In this document: positions 1 through 8,661 of the stretch, piece after piece
How the letters are laid out: each line of letters begins with the position of its first letter
Position numbering within the stretch: position 1 is the first letter of the stretch
DNA from: Streptomyces sp. APSN-46.1
GTDB taxonomy: Bacteria; Actinomycetota; Actinomycetes; Streptomycetales; Streptomycetaceae
Assembly (NCBI RefSeq): GCF_022815725.1
Contig: NZ_JALGRF010000006.1
Span: forward strand, 1-64,000
DNA length: 64,000 bases
Direction of reading: 5' to 3'
Translations under genes and position numbers: made by a program
The notes under the pieces: generated by a model
The model's database searches: none
Told to the model about the DNA's origin: nothing
The model's input: the letters and a program-made list of their open reading frames with translations, nothing else

Positions 1-67
1 AGCTAAGCCTTTCAGCGCCGATGGTACTGCAGGGGGGACCCTGTGGGAGAGTAGGACGCCGCCGAAC
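1..67 (+). rRNA. rrf: 5S ribosomal RNA, 3' end (partial)
   Basis: The first 67 bases match the 3' half of an actinobacterial 5S rRNA, ending in the GGACGCCGCCGAAC closing-helix sequence. The 5' part lies outside the window, so a complete rRNA operon on the plus strand is expected to the left. A strong hairpin terminator follows within about 12 bases. Confidence 0.92.
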
Positions 68-78
68 AATCATTGCGG

Positions 79-122
79 AAGCCCCGCATCGAATCCTTTA
101 TGGGTTCGGTGCGGGGCTTTTC
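79..122 (+). terminator. rRNA operon terminator
   Basis: An 18-bp stem (79-96 with 102-119, one G-T pair) carries AAGCCCCGCATCGAA and its complement with a TTTAT loop, then runs into TTTT. It directly follows 5S rRNA and probably also stops the convergent sedolisin transcript. Confidence 0.85.
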
Positions 123-138
123 TGCGTTTACGGGTCCT

Positions 139-1362
139 TCAGCGGCGGAAACCGCGGACTCCGCGGGGGCTGCCGACGCCGGTAGGGGCGTCGTAGCCGA
201 GGGTCGCGGAGAAGGCGCCGGCGGTGCCCACGTTGATGTCCCAGAACGCGCGTCGGTTGGCGTAGGGGTAGGAGTTGGGGCGGTCGTTGGGACCGGGGTT
301 GCCGGCCAGGGCGTACATGCCGGCGACCAGAGGCGCGGCGACGCTGGTGCCGCCGACCTGTAGCCAGCCTGTTTCCATGGTCGGGGTAGGGGTCGTGGTG
401 TAGACGGCGAGGGGGGTGCTCGGGCTGGCGAGCGCGGCGACGTCGGCGCTGGTGCGGCTGCCCGGGCAGATGGCGTCGGTCTGCCACGCCGGTTTGGGCT
501 GGAACGGGGAGCAGCCGCAGCCGGTGCCGGACCATGCGGATTCGAACCAGTTGCGCGGGCGATTGCGCTGTGGGCCCTGAATCGGACCCGGGATCTGGTT
601 GAGGACGGTGCCGCCGGCGGAAGTGATGTACTGCGACGCGGCGGGCCACTGGGTGACGCCACCGGTGTTGCCGGAGGACGCGACGAAGGCGATGCCCGGG
701 TGGTTGAAGTAGGTCTGGTCGATGATCGGCTGGAGGTTGTTCTCGCCGTCGCCCCAGCTCATGGAGATGAACTTCGCCGGCGGAAAGACGTTCGGCACGC
801 CCATACGGGCCACGGTCACGGCGTTGAGTAGATCACCGATCGTGTTGCTGGCGGCTTCGACCAGCACGATGTTGCAGGCGGGACAGGACGCGCTGACCGC
901 ATCGATGTCGATGGCGCTCTCCAGTGCCCAGCTGGAATCGAACGGTGGTTGGGAGCCCGTCGCGTAGACCTGGTCGAAGCAGCCGTTGGCGGTGGTGCAC
1001 GGGGGCAGGCCGTATGTGCGGCGGTACTCGGCCAGGTCGGCCTCGGCGGTGGGGTAGTGGAAGGCGGACACGATGGCCACCGTCCGGCCCCGGCCGGCGC
1101 CGAAGGGCAGCTGGTAGGCGCTGCGGATATGGGGCGGGCCGTAGCCGGGCGGCAGGGCCCCCGGGGTCAGACTCCTCACCGCCGGGAGGTCGGTGCGGAG
1201 CAGGGACTGGCAGGCGGCCCGGCCGGGCTTCGGCACGCACACCTGCTGGGTCGTCACCGCCGGGTCGGGCGGCTGGGCGTGCCCCGTGCCGGGGACGAAA
1301 GCCAAGGCCGCCACCAGGGGCAAGGCCCCCAGTAGCAACCGGAGAATGCGCACAGGTCGCAT
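139..1362 (-). CDS. Secreted S53 (sedolisin)-type serine peptidase
   Basis: 407 aa. The N-terminal signal peptide is about residues 1-29 (RILRLLLGALPLVAALAF, cleavage near GHA-Q). Sedolisins use a Glu/Asp pair and a Ser. Here WALESAIDID gives E148 and D152, SMSWGDGE and ASSGNTGG form the oxyanion region, and GGTSVAAP gives S340. The C-terminal GYDAPTGVGSP matches the family's calcium-binding end. Only about 90 residues precede the catalytic fold, so the usual long pro-domain is missing or reduced. Probably an exported protease acting on extracellular protein. It converges on the rRNA operon and stands alone. Confidence 0.85.
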   Translation of the reverse strand: MRPVRILRLLLGALPLVAALAFVPGTGHAQPPDPAVTTQQVCVPKPGRAACQSLLRTDLPAVRSLTPGALPPGYGPPHIRSAYQLPFGAGRGRTVAIVSAFHYPTAEADLAEYRRTYGLPPCTTANGCFDQVYATGSQPPFDSSWALESAIDIDAVSASCPACNIVLVEAASNTIGDLLNAVTVARMGVPNVFPPAKFISMSWGDGENNLQPIIDQTYFNHPGIAFVASSGNTGGVTQWPAASQYITSAGGTVLNQIPGPIQGPQRNRPRNWFESAWSGTGCGCSPFQPKPAWQTDAICPGSRTSADVAALASPSTPLAVYTTTPTPTMETGWLQVGGTSVAAPLVAGMYALAGNPGPNDRPNSYPYANRRAFWDINVGTAGAFSATLGYDAPTGVGSPRGVRGFRR

Positions 1363-1571
1363 GTCGCTCCTTCACGATCGGATTCACGGCTGAACCCGAC
1401 CAGGGCAATACGCGACGTCTTCGCCGTACGCGGGGCCCGGCAGATTCGCCCCACATCATCGGCAGCGCACGGACGGCGAGCCCGCGAACAGTACCGGGGA
1501 GGGCGTCCAATGCAGTAGCGGACTCACCTCTGCGGCCCAATGCGCGTGTGAGCTGCTCTTAGGCTTCCGCC

Positions 1572-1769
1572 ATGGTGAAAGCGACGCTCCTGCATCCCAC
1601 CGAGGACGCCCGCGAGATGCCCTGCGAGGACTGCGGGACCGGGTGTGAGCTGTTCTTCACCGTCTCCGGCGGTGGCGTAACGGGGATCGACATCGCAAGG
1701 GCCGGGGAGCTGAGGATCTTTCGTTGTCCTGCGGATGCCCGGCATGGGCTTTGGCTTGACGCGCACTGA
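1572..1769 (+). CDS. Small Cys-containing hypothetical protein
   Basis: 65 aa, starting at ATG 1572 and ending 19 bases before the HAD hydrolase. It has CEDCGTGC near residue 18 and a later RCPADARH, so it could be a small zinc-ribbon-like protein. No function is recognised. The ORF fills the gap between sedolisin and the HAD gene in the same direction as the latter, which supports it, but its length leaves doubt. Confidence 0.5.
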   Translation: MVKATLLHPTEDAREMPCEDCGTGCELFFTVSGGGVTGIDIARAGELRIFRCPADARHGLWLDAH

Positions 1770-1788
1770 CTGCTCGTAATGTGGTGGT

Positions 1789-2457
1789 ATGGGCTACGAC
1801 CTCGTCATCTTCGACAACGACGGCGTGCTGGTGGACAGTGAGCCACTCGCCAACGGGATCCTCGCCGAGTACCTGACCGAGCTGGGGCACCCGACCTCGT
1901 ACGACGAGTCGGTGCGCGACTACATGGGGTCCGCCGTGCACCGGGTTCACGAGCTGGTGCGCGAGCGGTCCGGCGCGCAGTTGCCGGCCGACTTCGACGA
2001 GACCCTGCACGCGCGGGTCTTCGCCGCGTTCGAGCGGGAGCTGCGGCCCGTCCCCGGGGTCGAGGACGTGCTCGGGGTGCTCACCGCGCGGGGGGTGGCG
2101 TATTGCCTCGCCTCCTCCAGCAGCCATGAGCGGATCCGGGTCGCGCTCCGGGCGGCGGGGATCGACGGGTGGTTCGAGGAGGAGTGGATCTTCAGCGCGG
2201 ACGACGTCGGGCAGGGCGTGCCCGCGCCCGACCTGCTCCTGCACGCGGCGGACCAGATGGGAGTCGCGCCCGCCCGGTGCGTCGTCGTCGAGGACAGTCC
2301 GCTCGGCGTCCAGGCCGCCGCCGCCGCGGGGATGGACGTGTACGCCTTCACGGCGATGCTTCCCGCCGACCGGCTGCCCGGCGCCACCGGGTACTTCGGC
2401 GACATGAAGCAGCTGCCCGGACTCCTCGGGCTGGAGTCCCAGGCCATGGGCATGTGA
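1789..2457 (+). CDS. HAD-superfamily hydrolase (beta-phosphoglucomutase-like)
   Basis: 222 aa, usual length for the subfamily. HAD motif I is FDNDGVLVDSEP at residues 8-19 (nucleophile Asp and the second Asp two residues on). Motif II is ASSSS near residue 107 and motif IV is VVVEDSPLGVQAAAAAGM near 165. The helical cap after motif I is the type seen in phosphatases and phosphoglucomutases acting on small sugar phosphates. Substrate cannot be told. It precedes an MFS transporter by 43 bases and may be co-transcribed with it. Confidence 0.88.
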   Translation: MGYDLVIFDNDGVLVDSEPLANGILAEYLTELGHPTSYDESVRDYMGSAVHRVHELVRERSGAQLPADFDETLHARVFAAFERELRPVPGVEDVLGVLTARGVAYCLASSSSHERIRVALRAAGIDGWFEEEWIFSADDVGQGVPAPDLLLHAADQMGVAPARCVVVEDSPLGVQAAAAAGMDVYAFTAMLPADRLPGATGYFGDMKQLPGLLGLESQAMGM

Positions 2458-2500
2458 TCTCTCTACCCACGGGTAGCCCGGAGGCCTACGCTGTGCCGCC

Positions 2501-3727
2501 ATGACGGCTATGGCAGATGTGCGGCTGCGGCGCGGCCGGAGCGCCTTGGGGTTCAGTTTCTTCGTGCAGGGCGTGACCTTCGCCCTGCTCGTGACCCGGA
2601 TCCCGGCCATCCAGGACCGGTACGGGATATCCGACGGGCTGCTGCCCGCCTTCCTCGCCGCCGTGCCGATCCTCGCCGGAGCCGCGAGCGTGGCCACCGA
2701 GCACCTGGTGAAGCGGGTCGCGCCCGGCACCGTACTGCGGTGGGCGCAGCCGCTGGTGCTGCTGTCCCTGCTCGGGGTCGGGGCCGGACGTCAGATGTGG
2801 CATGTGGCGCTGGCCCTGGGGGCGTTCGGGCTGTCCGTCGGTGCGCTGGACGCGTCCATGAACATGCTCGGCGTCAGCCTCCAGCGGACGTACGGGCGCA
2901 GCATCATGCTCGGCTTCCACGCGTCGTACAGCCTGGGCGGGATCGTCGGGGCCTCGGCCGCCTGGGCCGGGGCGCACTGGCACCTGTCGCTGGTCACCAG
3001 CTATCTGCCGGCGGTGCTGGTCCTGCTGCCGCTGGCCTTCCTCGGGAGCCGGTTCTACGTCGATCAGGAGGGGCGGGGCCGGGCGGGCGAGGCCGAGAAG
3101 GGGCTGGGGCCCGGCGGGTTCACGCTGCTGCTGCCGCTGTGCCTGGTGATGGCGTGCGCGTACATCGGGGACTCGACGGTCTCGAACTGGAGCGCCAAGT
3201 ACCTCCAGGACGTGCTCGGGAGCTCGGAGCAGCTGGCGACCGTCCCCTACAACGTGTACATGGTGACCACCCTGATCGGGCGGGCCGTCGGGGACCTGGG
3301 CGTGCGCCGCTTCGGGGCCGTCGCCGTCGTGCGGGCCGGGGCGCTGGTCGCGGCGCTCGGGTTCGGGGTCGTGGCCGCCGCGCCCGGGGCGTGGGCGGGG
3401 ATGCTGGGGTTCACGCTGCTGGGGATCGGGCTGTGCGTGATCGTGCCGCAGACCTTCGCGGCGGCGGGCCGGCTCTTCGGAGGGGCCTCGGACACCGCCA
3501 TCGCGCGGCTGAACATCTTCAACTACGTCGGGTTCCTGATCGGGTCGCCGCTCGTCGGAGGGATCGGGGACGCCTGGAGCTACCGGGGCGCGATGCTCGT
3601 ACCGATGGCGCTGGTGCTGGTGACTCTCCTCTACGCCCGCTCGTTCGGCGTGCGGGGCGCCGGATACGGTGTCGGGCATGAGCGGCCGCGGGTTGTTGAT
3701 GTGGGACGAGGCGGTAACGAGGTATGA
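2501..3727 (+). CDS. MFS transporter
   Basis: 408 aa integral membrane protein with about 12 hydrophobic helices and a short central loop rich in charge (DQEGRGRAGEAEKG, near 190). The pattern fits the major facilitator superfamily. No substrate-specific motif was recognised. ATG at 2501 is the first start. The 3' end overlaps the next gene by 59 bases, which suggests translational coupling or a later start of that gene. Confidence 0.85.
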   Translation: MTAMADVRLRRGRSALGFSFFVQGVTFALLVTRIPAIQDRYGISDGLLPAFLAAVPILAGAASVATEHLVKRVAPGTVLRWAQPLVLLSLLGVGAGRQMWHVALALGAFGLSVGALDASMNMLGVSLQRTYGRSIMLGFHASYSLGGIVGASAAWAGAHWHLSLVTSYLPAVLVLLPLAFLGSRFYVDQEGRGRAGEAEKGLGPGGFTLLLPLCLVMACAYIGDSTVSNWSAKYLQDVLGSSEQLATVPYNVYMVTTLIGRAVGDLGVRRFGAVAVVRAGALVAALGFGVVAAAPGAWAGMLGFTLLGIGLCVIVPQTFAAAGRLFGGASDTAIARLNIFNYVGFLIGSPLVGGIGDAWSYRGAMLVPMALVLVTLLYARSFGVRGAGYGVGHERPRVVDVGRGGNEV

Positions 3728-4847
3728 CTTCGGACCGAGCCATCCGATGGACCCGGTGCGCCTGGCGCTGACCATGGGCCTGGTGCGTGCCTTCGGGCTG
3801 GACCGGGCGATGGAGGTACGGGCGGCCCCCGCGGCCGGGGATTCGACGCTGCGGCTCGTGCACCGCGAGGACTACGTGGCCGCCGTGCGCGAGGTGTCGG
3901 CGGACCCCGGGGTGGCCGACGGCTTGTACGGGCTGGGCACCATGGACGATCCGGCGTTCCACGGGATGCACGAGGCGTCCGCGCTGATCGCGGGCCAGTC
4001 GGTGGCGGCCGTGGAGGCGATCTGGCGCGGGGAGGCCGAGCACGCGGTGAACTTCGCGGGCGGGCTGCACCACGCGATGCCGGGCGGGGCGGCGGGGTTC
4101 TGCGTGTACAACGACGCGGCGCTCGCGGTCGCCCGGCTGCTGGAGCTGGGGGCCGAGCGGGTCGCGTACGTGGATGTGGACGTGCATCACGGCGACGGGG
4201 TGCAGGCGGCGTTCTGGGACGACCCGCGGGTGCTGACCGTCTCCCTGCACGAGCACCCCCGGACGCTGTTTCCGCAGACCGGGTGGCCCGAGGAGACGGG
4301 CGGGCCGGCCGCGGAGGGTTCGGCGGTGAACGTGGCGCTGCCCGCCGGGACCGGGGACGAGGGCTGGCTGCGGGCGTTCCACGCGACGGTGCCCGAGCTG
4401 CTGGCGGATTTCCGGCCGCAGGTGCTGGTGACCCAGCACGGGGCCGACACGCACTTCGAGGACCCGTTGGCCCATCTGGCGGTGTCGTTGGACGCGCAGC
4501 GCGCCGTGCAGGAGGCCTGCCACCGGCTGGCGCACGAGTACGCGGGCGGGCGGTGGCTGGCGCTCGGCGGCGGCGGTTACGCGGTGGTGGACGTCGTGCC
4601 GCGGTCGTGGACGCATCTGGTGGGGATCGTGGCGCACCGGCCGGTCGATCCGGAGTCGGCGGTGCCGGCCTCGTGGCGGGACGAGGTGTACGCGCGGACG
4701 CGGCAGCTCGCGCCGGCCCGGATGACGGACGGGCGGACCCCGTCCTGGCGGGACTGGGACGCGGGCTACGATCCGGCGGACCGGACGGATCAGGCCGTTC
4801 TGGCGACGCGGCGGGCGGTGTTCCCGCTGCGGGGGATGCTGACCTGA
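3669..4847 (+). CDS. Acetoin utilisation protein AcuC-like histone deacetylase family protein
   Basis: 392 aa, class I/II HDAC-type amidohydrolase. HHAMPGGAAGFCVYND (near residue 138) and YVDVDVHHGDGVQ (near 170) carry the catalytic His and zinc-binding Asp/His; VTQHGADTH and GGGGYAV follow. Bacterial AcuC removes acetyl groups, classically from acetyl-CoA synthetase. GTG 3669 and ATG 3678 are both possible and overlap the MFS gene; ATG 3699 is a third choice. No acetyl-CoA synthetase is adjacent. Confidence 0.88.
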   Translation: MSGMSGRGLLMWDEAVTRYDFGPSHPMDPVRLALTMGLVRAFGLDRAMEVRAAPAAGDSTLRLVHREDYVAAVREVSADPGVADGLYGLGTMDDPAFHGMHEASALIAGQSVAAVEAIWRGEAEHAVNFAGGLHHAMPGGAAGFCVYNDAALAVARLLELGAERVAYVDVDVHHGDGVQAAFWDDPRVLTVSLHEHPRTLFPQTGWPEETGGPAAEGSAVNVALPAGTGDEGWLRAFHATVPELLADFRPQVLVTQHGADTHFEDPLAHLAVSLDAQRAVQEACHRLAHEYAGGRWLALGGGGYAVVDVVPRSWTHLVGIVAHRPVDPESAVPASWRDEVYARTRQLAPARMTDGRTPSWRDWDAGYDPADRTDQAVLATRRAVFPLRGMLT

Positions 4848-4897
4848 CGGGGCGGGTTTCGGCGCTGGTGGCAGTGTGATGCATCGTTACGCCAACG

Positions 4898-5785
4898 GTG
4901 GGGCTGTTCGCCGGAATCGACGATCCCGCTGATCCCGTGCGGCAGCATCGGAGGGTGTTGAGCACCGCGGCGCTGCGCGCGCATCTGCTGGCCGCCCGGT
5001 TGGCCGGGCCCGTCGCCACCTCCCGGGAGGAGAGCCTGCGCAGTTACCGGCTGTTCGCGGCGCGCGATCCGCGGGTGCTGCTGGGGCTGGATCCGGAGTG
5101 GGGCTGGGGCGAGGGCGACCTGCTGAGGCTGATGGCGGACAAGTGCGGGGTCTCCGCGGACCCGTCGCACGTCAGCGGCCCGGACGTGATCGATCCGGAG
5201 CGGACCCTCTCGGGGCTGGAGGCCTTCGCGGAGCGGCTGCGGGAGGCGGTCCGGGCGCGGTCGCCCGTGCTGTTCGGCACCGGGCATCCCCACCGTCTCC
5301 TGGCGTTCTACGCCAGTTTGGCGCAGGCGCTGTCGGCGGCGGGATGTGTTGTCCTCACTCCGGCGCAGGGGGTGGGTATCGACATGGCGACCCGGTTCGG
5401 CGTACGCCCGCACAGCATCGATTACGTACGGGGGGTCGCGCTGGTGCGGGAGCCCGGCGCGCGGCCGCCCGGGAGTGCGACCGGCGTGCACACCCATTCG
5501 CCGCTCCCGGTTCGGATCGCGCTCGGGGCGCTGGCGGAGGCCGGCGGGCCGCTGCCGGAGCTGGTGGTGGGGGATCACGGCTGGGTCTGCGGCGCAGGTC
5601 AGCTCGGTGTGGACGCGATCGGGCTGGCGGACACGGATGATCCGGCGCTGTTCGTGGGGGAGGCCGAGGGGCGCGTCTCGGTCGCGGTTCCGCTTGATGA
5701 CGCGGTGCGCTCGGACTACTACCGCCCGCTTACTCGCTATGTGCTCAATCGGGCGAGTCTGACGATGGGCCAGGAGTGGCCGTAG
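4898..5785 (+). CDS. Conserved hypothetical protein (possible phosphatase)
   Basis: 295 aa from GTG 4898. I recall homologues in streptomycetes annotated as phosphatase, but no catalytic motif is obvious to me. Visible features are an internal TGHPHRLLAFY stretch followed by a hydrophobic segment (AAGCVVLTP), and LVVGDHGWVCGAG near residue 224, so a nucleotide- or phosphate-binding fold is possible. It lies upstream of the HTH protein and bS22 genes in the same direction, with no overlap. Treat the function as unknown. Confidence 0.6.
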   Translation: MGLFAGIDDPADPVRQHRRVLSTAALRAHLLAARLAGPVATSREESLRSYRLFAARDPRVLLGLDPEWGWGEGDLLRLMADKCGVSADPSHVSGPDVIDPERTLSGLEAFAERLREAVRARSPVLFGTGHPHRLLAFYASLAQALSAAGCVVLTPAQGVGIDMATRFGVRPHSIDYVRGVALVREPGARPPGSATGVHTHSPLPVRIALGALAEAGGPLPELVVGDHGWVCGAGQLGVDAIGLADTDDPALFVGEAEGRVSVAVPLDDAVRSDYYRPLTRYVLNRASLTMGQEWP

Positions 5786-5899
5786 CTCCTCTTCCCCACT
5801 CGTATCACACGCCCCTACTCTGGGGAGTGAGCGTGCGACGACGAGGAGTAACCGGAGGGGAAGCCGGTGCCCGTCATGCGCGGAAGGTCAAGGTGTGTC

Positions 5900-6109
5900 A
5901 TGGCTGCTGGCGAGAGGCCTCTCAGTGAGGTTCAGTTCCTGACCGTGGCGGAGGTTGCCTCGGTGATGCGAGTGTCGAAGATGACCGTGTACCGCCTGGT
6001 GCACAACGGTCATCTGCCCGCAATCCGGGTGGGCCGGTCCTTCCGGGTCCCCGAAAACGCGGTCCACGAGTACCTTCGAGAGTCGTATGTGGGGGTGGAG
6101 TCGGCCTGA
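5900..6109 (+). CDS. Excisionase-family helix-turn-helix DNA-binding protein
   Basis: 69 aa. FLTVAEVASVMRVSKMTVYRLVHNGHLPAIRVGRSFRVPENAV is a MerR/excisionase-type winged HTH filling nearly the whole protein. I chose ATG 5900, with AAGG 8-11 bases upstream, because the protein then begins at the conserved region. GTG 5867, with GGAGG before it, would add 11 residues. It is not a phage excisionase by context: it sits in core sequence just ahead of the bS22 gene. It is likely a small transcription regulator or nucleoid-type protein. Confidence 0.85.
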   Translation: MAAGERPLSEVQFLTVAEVASVMRVSKMTVYRLVHNGHLPAIRVGRSFRVPENAVHEYLRESYVGVESA

Positions 6110-6143
6110 GCCTGGCGCCTTGGGCCCCCATGGACGCACTCGA

Positions 6144-6173
6144 TTACAAGCTCAGAGCTCGGGCGGGTAGGCT
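6144..6173 (+). promoter_or_regulatory. Possible promoter for the bS22 gene
   Basis: TTACAA (6144-6149), an 18-base spacer and TAGGCT (6168-6173) resemble a vegetative Streptomyces promoter, 68 bases before the bS22 start. Read by eye only. Confidence 0.4.
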
Positions 6174-6240
6174 AGGCCGACGTAGGTCGTGTGGGCCCAG
6201 ACGCCCCGCACCGAGTGAAGAGAAGTGAGCGAGGGTAGTC

Positions 6241-6339
6241 GTGGGCTCTGTTATCAAGAAGCGGCGCAAGCGGATGGCTAAGAAGAAGCACCGCAAGCTG
6301 CTCAAGCGCACCCGCGTCCAGCGCCGTAACAAGAAGTAA
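6241..6339 (+). CDS. Small ribosomal subunit protein bS22 (AURKAIP1/COX24 domain)
   Basis: 32 aa, starting at GTG 6241 after GAGGG. The protein begins MGSVIKKRRKRMAKKKHRKL and ends RTRVQRRNKK; about half of its residues are Lys or Arg. This is the AURKAIP1/COX24 C-terminal domain known as bS22, a tiny 30S subunit protein of actinobacteria that contacts rRNA. It is far below normal ORF length cut-offs. A hairpin terminator follows, so it is probably expressed alone. Confidence 0.92.
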   Translation: MGSVIKKRRKRMAKKKHRKLLKRTRVQRRNKK

Positions 6340-6361
6340 ACGGCAGCTGTACGTGTTCTCC

Positions 6362-6394
6362 GCAGCCCCTCCACCATCATGGTGGGGGGGCTGC
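6362..6394 (+). terminator. Hairpin terminator after the bS22 gene
   Basis: GCAGCCCCTCCACC and its near-perfect complement flank a short ATCAT-type loop, 23 bases after the bS22 stop codon. No T-run follows, as is common in Streptomyces. Confidence 0.75.
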
Positions 6395-6453
6395 GGTGCA
6401 GCCGGGGGCCAGTGGGATCCGGCTGTGGCTTCTAACAGGGAGGCGCTGAGCTC

Positions 6454-7527
6454 GTGGGAAAGGTCGTACTCGTCACCGGGGCTGCCCGGCAGCTGGGAGG
6501 CCGCTTCGTGCGCCGCATCCAGCGTGATCCGGAAGTCGAACGGGTGATCGCCGTGGACGCGGTGACTCCGCCACACCGGCTCGGATCGGCCGAGTTCGTC
6601 CGTACGGACATCAGGCAGTCGGCGATCGCGCGCGTGCTCGCCGAGCACGCGGTGGACACGGTGGTCCATCTGGCGGTCACCGGAGGCGGCTCGGGTCTGG
6701 GCGGCGGGCACAGCACGGTCAAGGAAACCAACGTCATCGGGACGATGCAGCTCCTCGGGGCCTGCCAGAAGTCCCCGACGATACGGCGGCTCGTGGTGAA
6801 GTCCAGTACCAGCGTGTACGGGGGCACCTCGCGGGATCCGGCCGTGTTCACCGAGACCACGCAGCCGAAGTCGCTGCCGTCGGGCGGCTTCGCCAAGGAC
6901 GCCGCCGAGGTCGAGGGCTACGTACGGGGTTTCGCGCGCAGGCGGCCCGATGTGGCGGTGTGCGTGCTGCGGTTCGCCAACATCCTGGGGCCGTACGCCG
7001 ATTCGGCGCTCGCCGAGTACTTCTCGATGCCGGTGATGCCGACGGTGCTGGGCTATGACCCGAGGCTGCAGTTCGTCCACGAGGACGATGTGCTGGACGT
7101 GCTGCGGCTCGCGGCGCAGGAGCCGCGGCGCGGGACGCTGAACAGCGGGACCTTCAACATCGCGGGCGACGGCGTGATGCTGCTGTCGCAGTGCTCGCGG
7201 CGGCTGGGGCGGCCCACGGTGCCGCTGCTGCTGCCCGCGGTGACATGGGTCGGGGCGGCGCTGCGGGCGGTGGGGGTCACGGACTTCTCGCCGGAGCAGA
7301 TCAGGCTGCTGACGCACGGGCGGGTCGTGGAGACCACGCAGATGCGGGACACCCTGGGGTTCAAGCCGATGTACACGACCGCCGAGACCTTCTTCGACTT
7401 CGCCCGGAGCCGGGGGAGCGGGCTGCTGCCGCCGGAGCGGGTGGGGCGTGCGGTGGACCGGGTGGCGGAGATGCTGAACGCGGATCTGTCGAGTGTGGGG
7501 CCTGCGGTTGAGGGAGCGAAGAGATAG
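6454..7527 (+). CDS. NAD-dependent epimerase/dehydratase (extended SDR)
   Basis: 357 aa from GTG 6454, preceded by GGGAGG. The nucleotide-binding start is VLVTGAARQLGGRFVRR (variant of TGxxGxxG). SSTSVYGGTSRDP and a downstream Tyr-rich region fit the extended short-chain dehydrogenase fold acting on nucleotide sugars or similar. Substrate is unknown. Its stop codon shares one base with the GTG of the acyltransferase gene, so the two are translationally coupled and may act together in envelope lipid or glycolipid metabolism (inference). Confidence 0.85.
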   Translation: MGKVVLVTGAARQLGGRFVRRIQRDPEVERVIAVDAVTPPHRLGSAEFVRTDIRQSAIARVLAEHAVDTVVHLAVTGGGSGLGGGHSTVKETNVIGTMQLLGACQKSPTIRRLVVKSSTSVYGGTSRDPAVFTETTQPKSLPSGGFAKDAAEVEGYVRGFARRRPDVAVCVLRFANILGPYADSALAEYFSMPVMPTVLGYDPRLQFVHEDDVLDVLRLAAQEPRRGTLNSGTFNIAGDGVMLLSQCSRRLGRPTVPLLLPAVTWVGAALRAVGVTDFSPEQIRLLTHGRVVETTQMRDTLGFKPMYTTAETFFDFARSRGSGLLPPERVGRAVDRVAEMLNADLSSVGPAVEGAKR

Positions 7528-8537
7528 TGGCGGACGCCAAGGTCATTCCGTTCGACGAGGACCGGCCGCGGCGGCGGCCGCCGCGGCGCGTGCGGGTTGC
7601 TCCGCTGGTGGAGCTGGTGGAGCCGGTGAGGTCGGCGGCGCCGGCTCTGGCCGGACGCGTGCCCGCCGGCGGGGACAGGGCCGAGCCGGGGCGGGGCGGT
7701 GACTGGGACCGGCGGATCGCCGGCGGGCTGGCGTTCCTGCGGCGGCGGATCACCGGGGACTACGAGGTCGACGACTTCGGCTACGACGAGGAGCTGACGG
7801 ACCAGGTCCTGATGTCCTTGCTGCGGCCGCTGTACGACAAGTACTTCCGCGTCGAGGTCAAGGGCATCGAGAACATCCCGAAGGAGGGTGGGGCGCTGAT
7901 CGTGGCGAACCACTCGGGGACGCTGCCGCTGGACGGCCTGATGATGCAGGTCGCGGTGCACGACCACCACCCGGGGCGGCGGCATCTGCGGCTGCTGGCG
8001 GCGGACTTGGTGTTCATGCTGCCGGTGGTGAACGAGCTGGCGCGCAAGGCGGGGCACACGCTGGCGTGCGCGGAGGACGCGCAGCGGCTGCTGGAGGCGG
8101 GCGAGCTGGTCGGTGTGATGCCGGAGGGCTTCAAGGGGATAGGGAAGCCGTTCGGAGACCGGTACAAGCTCCAGCGGTTCGGGCGGGGCGGGTTCGTTTC
8201 GACGGCGCTGCGGGCGGGGACGCCGATCGTGCCGTGCTCGATCGTGGGGGCGGAGGAGATCTACCCCATGGTCGGCAACGCGAAGACGCTGGCGCGGCTG
8301 CTGGGGATCCCGTACTTCCCGATCACGCCGACGTTCCCGTGGCTGGGGCCGTTGGGGGCGGTGCCGCTGCCGACGAAGTGGACGATCCAGTTCGGGGAGC
8401 CGATTCCTACGGATGGTTATGCGGCGGAGGCGGCGGAGGATCCGATGCTGATGTTCAACCTGACGGACCAGGTGCGGGAGCAGATTCAGCACACGCTGTA
8501 CAAGCTGCTGGTGCAGCGGCGGTCGGTGTTCTTCTGA
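7527..8537 (+). CDS. Lysophospholipid acyltransferase family protein (PlsC-like)
   Basis: 336 aa. The acyltransferase motif I is NHSGTLPLD (HX4D catalytic pair), near residue 130, and motif III is PEGFKGIGKPF near 200; PIVPCSIVGAEE matches motif IV. The first 70 residues are Arg- and Pro-rich and look disordered. There is no clear transmembrane helix, so membrane attachment is probably peripheral. The enzyme likely transfers an acyl chain to a lysophospholipid or related acceptor. It is coupled to the epimerase upstream and ends at a repeat and a bidirectional terminator. Confidence 0.87.
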   Translation: MADAKVIPFDEDRPRRRPPRRVRVAPLVELVEPVRSAAPALAGRVPAGGDRAEPGRGGDWDRRIAGGLAFLRRRITGDYEVDDFGYDEELTDQVLMSLLRPLYDKYFRVEVKGIENIPKEGGALIVANHSGTLPLDGLMMQVAVHDHHPGRRHLRLLAADLVFMLPVVNELARKAGHTLACAEDAQRLLEAGELVGVMPEGFKGIGKPFGDRYKLQRFGRGGFVSTALRAGTPIVPCSIVGAEEIYPMVGNAKTLARLLGIPYFPITPTFPWLGPLGAVPLPTKWTIQFGEPIPTDGYAAEAAEDPMLMFNLTDQVREQIQHTLYKLLVQRRSVFF

Positions 8538-8549
8538 CGGTTGAGTGCC

Positions 8550-8594
8550 GGGGCTCCGCCCCGGACCCCGCGCCTCAAACGCCGGCGGGGCTGG
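8550..8594 (+). repeat. Dispersed GC-rich repeat, copy 1
   Basis: 45 bases beginning GGGGCTCCGCCCCGGAC and ending CAAACGCCGGCGGGGCTGG. The same element recurs at 14634, 14687, 14792, 20109 and 38881, and inverted at 38734. GGGGC/GCCCC can form a small hairpin. Here it is intergenic. Confidence 0.9.
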
Positions 8595-8610
8595 GGATGT
8601 CGGCGGGGCT

Positions 8611-8660
8611 GAAAGATGACGGCGGGGGCTGCGTATGCGCAGACCCCGCCGTCATCTTTC
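8611..8660. terminator. Bidirectional terminator between convergent genes
   Basis: A perfect 17-bp stem (GAAAGATGACGGCGGGG at 8611-8627 and its complement at 8644-8660) encloses a second 5-bp stem (CTGCG/CGCAG). It lies between the acyltransferase stop and the rsbN stop and ends with CTTTC, reading as a terminator from either side. Confidence 0.85.
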
Positions 8661-8661
8661 T

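Noticed and set aside
5900..6109. Phage or plasmid excisionase
   Set aside because: No integrase, attachment site or other mobile genes nearby; the location before the bS22 gene points to a core regulator.
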